Assembly (NCBI GenBank): GCA_002323515.1
Contig: DCQQ01000019.1
Coordinates: 1 to 5,821 of the forward strand
Source: Balneolaceae bacterium UBA1514
GTDB lineage: Bacteria; Bacteroidota; Rhodothermia; Balneolales; Balneolaceae
Direction: 5' to 3'
DNA length: 5,821 nt
In this document: positions 1 through 5,327 of the stretch, piece by piece
How the letters are laid out: every line of letters begins with the position of its first letter
How positions within the stretch are numbered: position 1 is the first letter of the stretch
The notes under the pieces: generated by a model
Seen by the model: only the letters and a program-made list of their open reading frames with translations
Databases searched by the model: none
Told to the model about the DNA's origin: nothing
Position numbers and translations under genes: made by a program

Positions 1-657
1 TGTGCGGCCTTTATTCGCATCGCATCAGGAAAATTTGTGAGAGGGCAGGATGTAGTGGTCGCACATACAGGAAAGAAATTAAAATTGGCTATTCCGCATA
101 CCCTTATGGGGGATGACCGGCAGTTATTAGAAGAAGCTTACCCTGGTGATATTGTATCCATTTTTAATCCTGGAGATTTTCGTATTGGAACAACAGTCTA
201 TGCTAAAAATCCTGTGCAATTTGATATTATTCCCCTTTTTACTCCGGAGCATTTTCAAAAAGTTGCTACAAAAGATCCTTTCAAACGGAAACAATTAAGG
301 GAAGGCATACAGCAGCTTTCTGAAGAAGGAGTAGTCCATGTGTTTGAAGTACCTAATGGAGTGGGAAATGAACTTCTATTAGGTACCGTTGGGGTTTTGC
401 AGTTCGAAGTAGTAGAACATAGAATGAGAGAAGAGTACAATGTAGATCTGGTTAAAACCCCCGTTGCTTATCACTGCGCTAGATGGTTACCTAACGATAG
501 AGCCGATATAATTTCGAAGTTGGAATCGGCCTACTCAACCCATGTAACAAAGGACATGGAAGAAAATCCAATTGTTCTTTTTGACTCTATGTACGCCCTT
601 CAACAGGCCGAGGAAAAAGTCGGAGCCCAGCACTTATTTAAGTTTAAGCAAGGTTAA
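1..657 (+). CDS. prfC: Peptide chain release factor 3 (RF3), C-terminal part, 5' end outside window
   Basis: RF3 is a cytoplasmic translational GTPase that removes RF1/RF2 from the ribosome after peptide release. The frame is open from base 1 (CAAFIRIASGKF...), so the gene begins upstream and the GTG at 37 is internal. About 218 residues are present of a family length near 530. The G domain is therefore missing from view, while the EF-Tu-like domain II and the RF3-specific C-terminal domain are visible. Diagnostic segments are EEAYPGDIVSIFNPGDFRIG (domain II), IPLFTPEHF, KDPFKRKQLREGIQQLSEEG, LLGTVGVLQFEVVEHRM and EEYNVDL, all in the order expected for RF3; the C-terminal domain begins near IPLFTPEHF. 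The reading frame is intact and ends at TAA 655-657. No convincing hairpin terminator follows. EF-G and the RF3-like LepA were considered, but the GVLQFEVV and SEEGVVHVF pattern is typical of RF3. Confidence 0.95.
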   Translation, partial: CAAFIRIASGKFVRGQDVVVAHTGKKLKLAIPHTLMGDDRQLLEEAYPGDIVSIFNPGDFRIGTTVYAKNPVQFDIIPLFTPEHFQKVATKDPFKRKQLREGIQQLSEEGVVHVFEVPNGVGNELLLGTVGVLQFEVVEHRMREEYNVDLVKTPVAYHCARWLPNDRADIISKLESAYSTHVTKDMEENPIVLFDSMYALQQAEEKVGAQHLFKFKQG

Positions 658-677
658 CCCAAAAAAAACAAAGACAC

Positions 678-933
678 ATGTCTTCAATTAAAGATCCAGT
701 AATGAGCATGCTTACTATAGAGCTTGCCAATCTAGGTCTAAAAAAACATATGCAAGCAATTATTAACCTATTAGACCTGTTTTCTAAAGATAAATGGGTC
801 AAAATGAACCCCTTGAAGAGGGTATAAAAAAAGACGTCATTTAAGAGCTAAGAAAGCACCTAACTACCTTGGTTTTTTGGCTTCTAAGGGCGAACAACCC
901 ATTGGTTTGGTGAGCTTCGGTGGTGGTATATGA
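678..933 (+). pseudogene. Decayed GNAT N-acetyltransferase, N-terminal half only, two frameshifts and one internal stop
   Basis: Three reading-frame pieces join into one recognisable GNAT N-terminus. Piece 1 (ATG at 678, 702 or 708 to about 794) reads ...LTIELANLGL, then KKHMQAIINLLDLFSKDK. Piece 2 starts at 794 in another frame and reads MGQNEPLEEGIKKDVI, stop TAA at 842-844, then ELRKHLTTLVF to about 877. Piece 3 continues in a third frame at 877 as LASKGEQPIGLVSFGGG up to TGA 931-933. Together they match, in order, the pattern I recall for a GNAT subgroup: LLD(A/L)Y..DPMGG.EPL, then LR.HP(T)TLVFLA, then (P)VGLA.CF. Each join is repaired by restoring one base: an A in the run at 792-794 and a T in the run at 873-878. 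The acetyl-CoA-binding half (RGxGxG/A) is absent, because the convergent gene's stop codon begins at 934. The longest intact piece is a 49-codon ORF, 678-827, without a clear ribosome binding site. The reconstruction is visible in the sequence, while the family name rests on remembered motifs. Confidence 0.75.
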
Positions 934-1761
934 CTAATGAATTACCTGCTTAGCATCTTCAGCTAAAGAGAGTACCGCCTGTTGATACAGTGAACTCGTA
1001 TTGTAGCGTAAAATTGCATCTTTGACATTCCCTTCTATCTCGGTAAAGTGAGCTAAATAATTTGCCACTGAGCGAATGTTGTCAGGCATATGATACAGTC
1101 CTTGTTCTTCACTGTTTTTCCACCATCTGTTTAACGAATACGGGATAAATTGGGCATAGGACATAGCCCCTGCATAACTGGATTGTAAGCTCATGACATC
1201 CAGGCCGGTTCGCTTACAAAAACGTAGTAATTCGATAAGTTGTGCTTCGGCAAAACTGTACCTATAATCTTCTGCCATCATGGAGATGTAGGCATTAAGT
1301 GGATTGTAATTACCTTTGTAGCGGCCAAATTCAGATTCCACCCCTAAAATACCCATGATAATTTCTTTTGGGATACCAAATTCTTTTTCCGCAGCAAGTA
1401 GCTCAGCTGAGTATCTGGTATAGAATTCGGCTAATTTCTTTTTCTTTATTTCGTAGGCTAGTATTTCTTTATAATCATCAAAGCTTTCGATTCGACGCTC
1501 GGCGGAACGGGTAAATTTTTCGGTAATTCCCTCGATGTACTGAAATCTATCATCGGCAAGATACTCACTTAAGTCCCATCCCATGTCGTTGTATTGGCTA
1601 ACTATTAACGCAATACGGTGCTGAATGTCTTCTGGCATACGATCATTGATTTTAAAGGACGATGTAGAAGATTCTATGGATTGTGCCTGCGTGGGCTTTC
1701 CTCCCAAGAAAGCAATACAAAATGCGATAGTGAGTCCATACCGAAGACTTTGTCGAATCAT
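934..1761 (-). CDS. Exported MltB-like lytic murein transglycosylase
   Basis: Lytic transglycosylases cleave the MurNAc-GlcNAc bond of peptidoglycan and leave a 1,6-anhydro end; this one should act in the periplasm. With the start at 1761 the protein has 275 residues. It opens with a signal peptide (MIRQSLRYGLTIAFCIAFLG, likely cut near TQA, residue 26). The SLT_2/MltB domain follows: KLAEFYTRYSAELLAAEKEF and GIPKEIIMGILGVESEFGRY, where Glu142 in GVESEFG is the predicted catalytic acid, then SYAGAMSYAQFIPYS (family GAMGxxQFMPSS) and a final ILRYNTSSLYQQAVLSLAE. The frame stays open to an ATG at 1875, which gives 313 residues, but that adds 38 polar residues before the signal peptide, so 1761 is preferred. 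Cys15 does not sit in a lipobox, so a lipoprotein is unlikely. No peptidoglycan-binding domain is visible and the protein is shorter than classical MltB. The gene stands alone, converging with the GNAT remnant and diverging from lpd. Confidence 0.88.
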   Translation of the reverse strand: MIRQSLRYGLTIAFCIAFLGGKPTQAQSIESSTSSFKINDRMPEDIQHRIALIVSQYNDMGWDLSEYLADDRFQYIEGITEKFTRSAERRIESFDDYKEILAYEIKKKKLAEFYTRYSAELLAAEKEFGIPKEIIMGILGVESEFGRYKGNYNPLNAYISMMAEDYRYSFAEAQLIELLRFCKRTGLDVMSLQSSYAGAMSYAQFIPYSLNRWWKNSEEQGLYHMPDNIRSVANYLAHFTEIEGNVKDAILRYNTSSLYQQAVLSLAEDAKQVIH

Positions 1762-1909
1762 GCGGTGTATTTCCCAAACAAATGTACAATCGCGAGGCTC
1801 TAAACGTGCTAGTTTAGCAAAACTAAATGGTCTTTTCTGTGATAAAATCTCAGACAAAAAGGGATGGGGGTTCATAGGCCTATTTTTTTACATTCATATA
1901 TTGTATCTC

Positions 1910-1939
1910 AGTATAGCAAAGATTTACTAAATACATCAA
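1910..1939 (-). promoter_or_regulatory. Candidate extended -10 promoter for the transglycosylase gene
   Basis: Read on the minus strand, the sequence gives TTGATG (1934-1939), an 18-base spacer, and TATACT (1910-1915) preceded by TGC, an extended -10 arrangement. Initiation would fall near 1903, which leaves a leader of roughly 140 bases before the preferred start at 1761. The match is to the general sigma-70 pattern. If the organism uses the Bacteroidota sigma factor consensus (TTTG ... TAnnTTTG), this call is weaker. An isolated TACATTTG also lies on the minus strand closer to the gene, but without a well-spaced upstream partner. Confidence 0.3.
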
Positions 1940-1961
1940 GCAGTAAGGTTCAAGATTTTCG

Positions 1962-1972
1962 TGGGAATCCCA
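1962..1972. repeat. 11-base palindrome TGGGA-A-TCCCA
   Basis: Two perfect 5-base arms (TGGGA and TCCCA) flank a single central A, in the middle of the divergent intergenic region. Such a site could bind a dimeric regulator, but it is short enough to occur by chance, and only one copy was noticed in the window. Confidence 0.3.
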
Positions 1973-2031
1973 TATGACTATCAACTAGAAATGCCTTATA
2001 TTTAAAACTTAATAATGTTTCTCAATAATCC

Positions 2032-2061
2032 TTGTCATTTTGGGGGTAATCGGGTCATATA
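2032..2061 (+). promoter_or_regulatory. Possible promoter for the lpd-lipB-lipA-plsY run
   Basis: TTGTCA at 2032-2037 resembles a -35 element (5 of 6). It is followed 18 bases later by CATATA (2056-2061), a modest -10 match. The distance to the lpd start would leave a leader of about 70 bases. The same place also holds TCATTTTG (2035-2042), close to the Bacteroidota -7 motif TAnnTTTG but lacking a clear -33 partner. The site is offered only as the best candidate in the region. Confidence 0.25.
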
Positions 2062-2111
2062 GGTATCTACGTTAGGCGGTTCCGATAGCCCAAACCCAAT
2101 CATATGAGGTA
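2055..2111 (+). repeat. Near-identical direct repeat pair TCATAT(G)AGGTA
   Basis: TCATATAGGTA at 2055-2065 recurs as TCATATGAGGTA at 2100-2111, differing by one inserted G, with starts 45 bases apart. Both copies lie upstream of lpd, and the first overlaps the candidate -10 element. No function is known to me. Confidence 0.35.
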
Positions 2112-2126
2112 AATACAAACCCAATC
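2091..2126 (+). repeat. Exact direct repeat CAAACCCAATC, two copies 25 bases apart
   Basis: CAAACCCAATC occurs at 2091-2101 and again at 2116-2126, with starts 25 bases apart, immediately before the lpd ribosome binding region. The second copy ends about 15 bases before the ATG. It interlocks with the TCATATGAGGTA copy at 2100. The spacing is near two and a half helical turns. It could be a regulator site, part of a leader element, or a local duplication. Confidence 0.45.
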
Positions 2127-2140
2127 GAAGAAAGAATATT

Positions 2141-3559
2141 ATGGCTAAAGAATTTGATGTATGTGTAATCGGCTCAGGCCCTGGTGGTTATGTAGCTGCA
2201 ATTAGAGCTTCACAACTTGGCTTTTCTACCGCAATTATAGAAAAACGACATCTCGGTGGGGTTTGTTTAAATATTGGATGTATACCAACCAAAGCTCTAT
2301 TGCGCTCTGCTGAGGTACTCGAGTCCATTCAGCACGCTTCGGATTATGGGATTGAGGTGAGCGGATCTAAAGCAGATTTCGGTGGAATGGTTAAACGTAG
2401 CCGCGCTGTGGCCAATAAAATGAGTAAAGGGGTTCAGTTCTTGATGAAGGCCAACAAAATCCAGGTATTTATGGGTACAGGGGTTTTTGCTTCTAAAAAT
2501 GAATTACAAGTTCAGGACGAATCGGGGAAAGAAAGCGAACGAATTAAAGCAAAGCATTTTATCATTGCTACGGGAGCTAGGCCACGTGTGCTACCTAATC
2601 TTTCCATTGATGGAAAAATGATCGTCGATTCAGAAGCCGCAATGACAATGGAAAAGCAGCCGAAGAAAATGGTTATTGTTGGGGCTGGTGCCATTGGGGT
2701 AGAGTTTGCTTATTTCTACCATACTATTGGTACAGAGGTGACACTAGTAGAATTACAAAAGAACTTAGTTCCTGTCGAAGATGCTGATGTTGGACGAGAA
2801 TTGGGTAAAATCTACAAGAAGAAAGGCATTAATATCCTCACCGAGAGTACGGTTGAATCAGTGACCAAAAAAGGAAAAGGCGTTGAGGTAACTATTAATA
2901 CTAAAAAAGGCGAGCAGATAGTAGAAGCGGATGTGGTGCTTTCAGCTGTTGGTGTAACTGGTAATGTGGAAGGATTGGGTTTAGAAGAAATTGGCGTTAA
3001 AATAGAACGAGGAGCCATAGTTGTTGATCGTTCTACCTATTCTACTGGAGTGGAGGGTATTTATGCAGTGGGTGATATTATTGGGGCTCCTTGGTTGGCT
3101 CATAAAGCTTCTCATGAAGCCATTGTACTTGTTGAGCAATTGGCGGGTAAAAATCCAAAAGCGATTAATTACGAAAATATTCCTGGTTGTACTTACTGTG
3201 AGCCACAAGTTGCTTCTGTTGGGATGACTGAAGCCGCTGCTAAGGAAGCAGGATACGAGGTAAAAGTAGGTAAGTTCCCATTGTCTGCCAGTGGTAAAGC
3301 AACGGCGCTTGGGCATGAAGAAGGTTTTGTAAAAGTAATCTTTGACGCTAAGTACGGCGAGTGGTTAGGTTGTCATATGATTGGTTTTGGTGTTACAGAA
3401 ATGATTGCCGAGGCAGTAGTTGCTAGAGACCTAGAAACCACCGGCCATGAGATTATCAGCGCTGTGCATCCACACCCAACTCTTTCTGAGGCGGTAATGG
3501 AAGCGGTAGCTGAGGCGTATAATGAAGGGGTTCATTTGGGCACCCCAGTGAAACATTAA
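2141..3559 (+). CDS. lpdA: Dihydrolipoyl dehydrogenase (E3 component of 2-oxoacid dehydrogenase complexes)
   Basis: Lpd is a cytoplasmic FAD enzyme that reoxidises dihydrolipoyl groups on E2 (and on the glycine cleavage H protein), passing electrons to NAD+. At 472 residues it has the usual family length. In order: the FAD-binding GSGPGGYVAA (11-20); the redox disulfide GGVCLNIGCIPTK with Cys42 and Cys47; ATGARPR (143-149); the NAD-binding GAGAIG (181-186) followed by the acidic end of the second strand, VTLVE; the second FAD contact YAVGDI (308-313); and the dimerisation-domain HPHPTLSE with catalytic His445 and Glu450. All key residues are present and the frame is intact. The start is supported by the FAD motif beginning within ten residues and by the weak purine-rich AAGAAAG at 2128-2134. 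The gene leads a collinear run with lipB 23 bases behind. Mercuric and glutathione reductases share the fold, but the CLNIGCIPTK and HPHPTLSE forms and the lipoate neighbours point to E3. Confidence 0.96.
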   Translation: MAKEFDVCVIGSGPGGYVAAIRASQLGFSTAIIEKRHLGGVCLNIGCIPTKALLRSAEVLESIQHASDYGIEVSGSKADFGGMVKRSRAVANKMSKGVQFLMKANKIQVFMGTGVFASKNELQVQDESGKESERIKAKHFIIATGARPRVLPNLSIDGKMIVDSEAAMTMEKQPKKMVIVGAGAIGVEFAYFYHTIGTEVTLVELQKNLVPVEDADVGRELGKIYKKKGINILTESTVESVTKKGKGVEVTINTKKGEQIVEADVVLSAVGVTGNVEGLGLEEIGVKIERGAIVVDRSTYSTGVEGIYAVGDIIGAPWLAHKASHEAIVLVEQLAGKNPKAINYENIPGCTYCEPQVASVGMTEAAAKEAGYEVKVGKFPLSASGKATALGHEEGFVKVIFDAKYGEWLGCHMIGFGVTEMIAEAVVARDLETTGHEIISAVHPHPTLSEAVMEAVAEAYNEGVHLGTPVKH

Positions 3560-3582
3560 GCCGGTAACATAAAGGCAATGTC

Positions 3583-4332
3583 ATGAAGGGTGAAGCTGCG
3601 GACGCTCGTTCTATATTAGAGGTTTATGACCTAGGACGAGTTGCTTATCGTAGTGTTTGGGATATTCAGAAGCAACTTCAAGTCGCGCTTATTCAGCAAA
3701 AGAGAAACCCTGAACATACCCAATATACCGACGACGATTTGGCGGATATGCTGCTTTTTGTCGAACATCCCAATGTGTATACCTTGGGTAAAAGTGGGAA
3801 TGCTGAGCATTTGTTGCGTTCAGTAACGGAGCTTTATGATCTGGAAGCGGAATTTGTTCCAGTAGATCGTGGAGGGGATATTACCTACCATGGCCCTGGG
3901 CAGATTGTGGGCTACCCAGTATTAGATTTGGATCGACATTTTACCGACATACATAAGTATCTTCGCTATTTAGAGGAAGTCCTTATTAGAGCCTTAGCGC
4001 ATTACGGACTTAAAGCGGGTAGGGTAGAGGGGCAAACCGGAGTTTGGCTAGAGGACCGTAAAATTGCAGCTATGGGTATTCGGTCCTCCAGGTGGGTAAC
4101 CATGCATGGCTTCGCTTTAAATGTAGCTACTAATTTGGATTACTTTTCCCATATCGTCCCCTGTGGCATCCAAGACAAACAGGTAACCAGCATGCAGGTG
4201 GAGTTAGGAACGGAAGTCTCCATGGATTCGGTTAAAAAACAAATAGTTCAATGCTTTGAAGAAGTGTTTCAGGTGCGAGCCTACTGGGCAGGTACCACCA
4301 AAGAACTAGACAATAAAATTTCGTATTTTTAA
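3583..4332 (+). CDS. lipB: Lipoyl(octanoyl) transferase LipB
   Basis: LipB moves octanoate from octanoyl-ACP to a lysine of lipoyl domains, the first step of lipoate assembly in the cytoplasm. The 249-residue protein shows the family landmarks in order: FVEHPNVYTLGKSGN (59-73), RGGDITYHGPGQIVGYPVLD (96-115), TGVWLEDRKIAAMGIRSSRW with the conserved Lys160, and HGFALNV then IVPCGIQDKQVTSM with the acyl-carrying Cys194. Both catalytic residues (Lys and Cys) are present. The ATG at 3583 lies 7 bases after AAAGG (3571-3575). A nearer upstream ATG at 3578 meets a stop two codons later and cannot be used. The first 15 or so residues precede the usual family start, and the C-terminal end beyond about residue 232 looks unconserved. 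It lies 23 bases after lpd and 79 bases before lipA, so co-transcription is likely. Confidence 0.96.
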   Translation: MKGEAADARSILEVYDLGRVAYRSVWDIQKQLQVALIQQKRNPEHTQYTDDDLADMLLFVEHPNVYTLGKSGNAEHLLRSVTELYDLEAEFVPVDRGGDITYHGPGQIVGYPVLDLDRHFTDIHKYLRYLEEVLIRALAHYGLKAGRVEGQTGVWLEDRKIAAMGIRSSRWVTMHGFALNVATNLDYFSHIVPCGIQDKQVTSMQVELGTEVSMDSVKKQIVQCFEEVFQVRAYWAGTTKELDNKISYF

Positions 4333-4390
4333 TATGGTATATGCCATATGACGGGCCGTAAGTAGGTTTAATTGCCGTCCGTAACAGGAC
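4332..4390 (+). promoter_or_regulatory. Small inverted repeats in the lipB-lipA gap
   Basis: The 79-base gap is the longest in the run and carries several short dyads. ATATGG/CCATAT (4332-4337 and 4344-4349, loop of six) starts on the last base of the lipB stop codon. GACGG/CCGTC (4350-4354 and 4375-4379) is wider. GTCC/GGAC (4377-4380 and 4387-4390, loop of six) ends nine bases before the lipA ribosome binding site. The last two share bases and would compete. None is followed by a T-run, so a terminator is not supported. A leader or RNA-processing role is conceivable but speculative. Confidence 0.25.
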
Positions 4391-4398
4391 AGTTCAGC

Positions 4399-4404
4399 AA
4401 GGAG
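4399..4404 (+). promoter_or_regulatory. Strong Shine-Dalgarno sequence for lipA
   Basis: AAGGAG sits 7 bases before the ATG at 4412 and fixes the lipA start. It is the best ribosome binding site in the window, and it argues that the organism uses anti-Shine-Dalgarno pairing at least for this gene. Confidence 0.7.
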
Positions 4405-4411
4405 CAAGATT

Positions 4412-5287
4412 ATGATTAAAGAATTGAATGTAGTAGACCGAGCAACTACTCAAAGAAGACCAGACTGGTTACGCGTAAAGCTTCCTTCCGGAGAAAAATT
4501 TAAAGAAGTACTCGACACGATTAATGAGCATAAGTTGAATACGGTTTGCTCTGAGGCTCGTTGTCCTAACATGGGCGAGTGCTGGGGAGCTGGAACGGCT
4601 ACTTTTATGCTTCTGGGTGATGTGTGTACCCGCTCGTGCGCATTTTGTGCGATCAAAACTGGGAGACCGCCGGCTGAATTGGATTGGGAAGAGCCGCTTC
4701 GAGTAGCCGATGCTGCTCGTAAAATGGGCTTAAAACATGTTGTTTTAACTTCCATAAACCGTGATGATCGAAAGGATGGAGGAGCCCCTATTTTTGCCGT
4801 TACCCATACTGAATTACGACGCGTAATTCCTGGTGTGACCATTGAGTCTCTTATTCCCGATTTTAAGGGTGACTGGGAAACCTTGCAAATTGTGCTGGAT
4901 ACTCCTCCCGATGTGTTGAGTCATAATTTAGAAACCGTTCCAGCGCTGTACCGAAGAGTGCGGCCACAAGCCAAATATCAACGGTCTTTGGATTTATTGT
5001 TGCGCACAAAAGAAGCAGGTATTCGTTCTAAAACAGGTATTATGGTGGGTCTGGGTGAAACCAGAGAGCAAGTGATTGAGCTCATGCAGGATTGCGCGAA
5101 TCATCAATTAGACGTACTTACCATTGGGCAGTATATGCAGCCGACTAAAATGCATCATCCCGTGAAAGATTGGATTCATCCGGATCAGTTTGCCGAATAC
5201 AAAGAAATCGGTGAGCACTTAGGTATTGGACATGTAGAGAGTGGTCCTTTGGTCCGTTCTTCGTATCATGCCGAGCGTCACGTGTAA
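4412..5287 (+). CDS. lipA: Lipoyl synthase LipA (radical SAM)
   Basis: LipA is a cytoplasmic radical SAM enzyme that inserts sulfur at C6 and C8 of protein-bound octanoyl groups, completing the cofactor begun by LipB. The 291-residue protein carries both required iron-sulfur cluster motifs. The auxiliary cluster is CSEARCPNMGEC with Cys46, Cys51 and Cys57, and it is the sulfur source. The radical SAM cluster is CTRSCAFC with Cys72, Cys76 and Cys79. Other landmarks are TSINRDDRKDGGA (113-125), LIPDFKGD (147-154), HNLETVP (171-177), KTGIMVGLGE (207-216), and the C-terminal RSSYHA (282-287), whose serine ligates the auxiliary cluster. Length is normal and the frame is intact. The TSINRDDRKDGG segment departs slightly from the more common TSV(N/D)RDDL.DGG form, which is unlikely to matter. 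AAGGAG supports the start. The gene follows lipB, and plsY begins 40 bases later. Confidence 0.97.
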   Translation: MIKELNVVDRATTQRRPDWLRVKLPSGEKFKEVLDTINEHKLNTVCSEARCPNMGECWGAGTATFMLLGDVCTRSCAFCAIKTGRPPAELDWEEPLRVADAARKMGLKHVVLTSINRDDRKDGGAPIFAVTHTELRRVIPGVTIESLIPDFKGDWETLQIVLDTPPDVLSHNLETVPALYRRVRPQAKYQRSLDLLLRTKEAGIRSKTGIMVGLGETREQVIELMQDCANHQLDVLTIGQYMQPTKMHHPVKDWIHPDQFAEYKEIGEHLGIGHVESGPLVRSSYHAERHV

Positions 5288-5327
5288 TGTTACAGGCTTC
5301 TGTGTTTATTAATTAGTCGGAATTAAA

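Larger units (their letters stand above)
1762..2140. other. Divergent intergenic control region between the transglycosylase gene and lpd
   Basis: These 379 bases separate the start of the - strand transglycosylase from the start of lpd. I see no convincing gene. The + strand reading that enters from within the transglycosylase gene and runs to 1930 is its shadow, and the - strand extension to 1875 lacks family-like sequence. The region is AT-rich and carries a candidate - strand promoter (about 1910-1939), an 11-base palindrome (1962-1972), and two pairs of short direct repeats close to lpd (2055-2126). No tRNA, riboswitch-like fold or rho-independent terminator was recognised. Confidence 0.6.

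Noticed and set aside
651..700. Terminator after prfC near GGTTAACC and the following A-run
   Set aside because: GGTTAACC is a loopless palindrome and the following run is A rather than T on the + strand, so no intrinsic terminator is supported.
678..827. 49-codon ORF as an independent small gene
   Set aside because: It lacks a ribosome binding site, and its sequence reads as the N-terminus of the GNAT remnant whose continuation lies in other frames. It is better described as part of the pseudogene.
1625..1930. 101-codon ORF on + overlapping the transglycosylase gene
   Set aside because: It is a shadow of a well-supported gene on the opposite strand. The composition is not protein-like and there is no recognisable domain.
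2981..3316. 111-codon ORF on - inside lpd
   Set aside because: It is antisense to conserved E3 sequence and has no motif or plausible start signal.
1970..4352. Recurring CCATATGAC / CATATGA motif as a dispersed regulatory site
   Set aside because: The core also occurs inside lpd coding sequence (near 3375), and the motif is short and AT-rich, so chance is a sufficient explanation.
4450..4842. 130-codon ORF on - inside lipA
   Set aside because: It is antisense to conserved lipA codons, including both cysteine motifs, and shows no family features of its own.
5292..5310. Possible terminator after lipA (ACAG-GCTT-CTGT followed by GTTTATT)
   Set aside because: The stem has only four base pairs with no real T-run, too weak to call a rho-independent terminator.
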